Shown here one piece after another: positions 7,147 to 7,274 of a stretch of 7,274 nucleotides of DNA. Each line of letters starts with the position of its first letter. Within the stretch, counting starts at the first letter, position 1. Origin of the DNA: an uncultured Ellagibacter sp. (GTDB lineage: Bacteria; Actinomycetota; Coriobacteriia; Coriobacteriales; Eggerthellaceae); NCBI GenBank assembly GCA_934613165.1, contig CAKTSW010000068.1, positions 1 through 7,274 on the forward strand, in the 5' to 3' direction. The position numbers and the translations under genes were made by a program. The notes below the pieces were generated by a model. That model was given only the letters and a program-made list of their open reading frames with translations. It had not been told where the DNA came from and did no database searches.

Positions 7147-7274
7147 TTAGAGCACGCCGACTTTGCGCATGATCTGCGCCAGGCGCTCGGACTGAGCGGG
7201 CGTCGCGTCGACGAGCGGCAGGCGCACGCCGCCGACGGGGAACCCGGAAAGCTTCAGGGCTTCCTTGACGAGGA
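7147..7274 (-). CDS. dapA: 4-hydroxy-tetrahydrodipicolinate synthase, C-terminal end only
   Basis: Forty-one codons and a TAA stop are present; the rest lies beyond the right edge. The segment reads VKEALKLSGFPVGGVRLPLV, followed by a helix ending in LAQIMRKVGVL. This matches the end of DapA, where a PVKxAL helix is followed by the GGxRLPL turn and a short terminal helix. DapA condenses pyruvate with aspartate semialdehyde, the first step committed to diaminopimelate and lysine, in the cytosol. The active-site lysine and tyrosine are outside the window, so activity cannot be judged. Identification rests on this short tail plus the frequent dapA-rnj-ftsK gene order in actinobacteria. A related member of the same aldolase family cannot be fully excluded. 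Confidence 0.85.
   Translation of the reverse strand, partial: LVKEALKLSGFPVGGVRLPLVDATPAQSERLAQIMRKVGVL

Noticed and set aside
5439..7172. A 577-codon open frame on the plus strand opposite rnj
   Set aside because: It mirrors the rnj coding frame, which carries a full set of RNase J motifs. Long antisense frames are common in high-GC genes because stops are rare; the translation is Arg/Asp/Val/Leu-rich and resembles no family I know.
1..7274. A search for a novel defence, mobile or RNA-based system
   Set aside because: All long stretches are accounted for by recognisable conserved housekeeping genes. The two gaps are about 100 nt or less and contain only hairpins and ribosome sites. I found no tRNA or rRNA, transposase, attachment site or array.

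Overview
This window is a high-GC, densely coding chromosomal segment in which every supported gene lies on the minus strand. In transcription order (right to left) it holds: the C-terminal end of dapA, rnj (RNase J), ftsK (DNA translocase), a RodZ-like membrane helix-turn-helix gene, yajQ, and the first 256 codons of rimO, which runs off the left edge. The gene set, the Arg/Ala/Gly-rich proteins, heavy use of GC-ending codons and the dapA-rnj-ftsK-HTH-rimO order point to an actinobacterium. The sequence flavour suggests the Coriobacteriia/Eggerthellaceae, but that finer placement is an inference from general resemblance.

Layout: 7147-7274 is the end of dapA (lysine/diaminopimelate synthesis). 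A 16-bp perfect inverted repeat sits 11 nt after its stop. 5211-7073 encodes RNase J, and 5108-5210 is a gap with a 12-bp perfect inverted repeat 12 nt after the rnj stop. 2477-5107 encodes FtsK from a GTG start. The RodZ-like gene, yajQ and rimO then follow almost without gaps (a short overlap or 2-nt gap depending on the start, then 18 nt, then 10 nt). The tight spacing suggests that ftsK, rodZ-like, yajQ and rimO are one transcription unit. The two post-stop hairpins may divide dapA, rnj and the ftsK group into partly separate units. I see no convincing promoter in the window.

The genes join housekeeping tasks seen together in many Gram-positive genomes: cell-wall precursor supply (DapA), RNA processing (RNase J), chromosome segregation at division (FtsK), possible cell-shape or envelope organisation (RodZ-like) and ribosomal protein S12 modification (RimO). 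YajQ is a small nucleotide- or c-di-GMP-binding-type protein.

I looked for a novel system and did not find one. There are no mobile elements, CRISPR arrays, RNA genes or defence-like genes. The points worth a second look are modest: the unusual low-complexity regions of the RodZ-like protein, the paired post-stop hairpins, the basic N-terminal extension of RNase J, and yajQ within this cluster.
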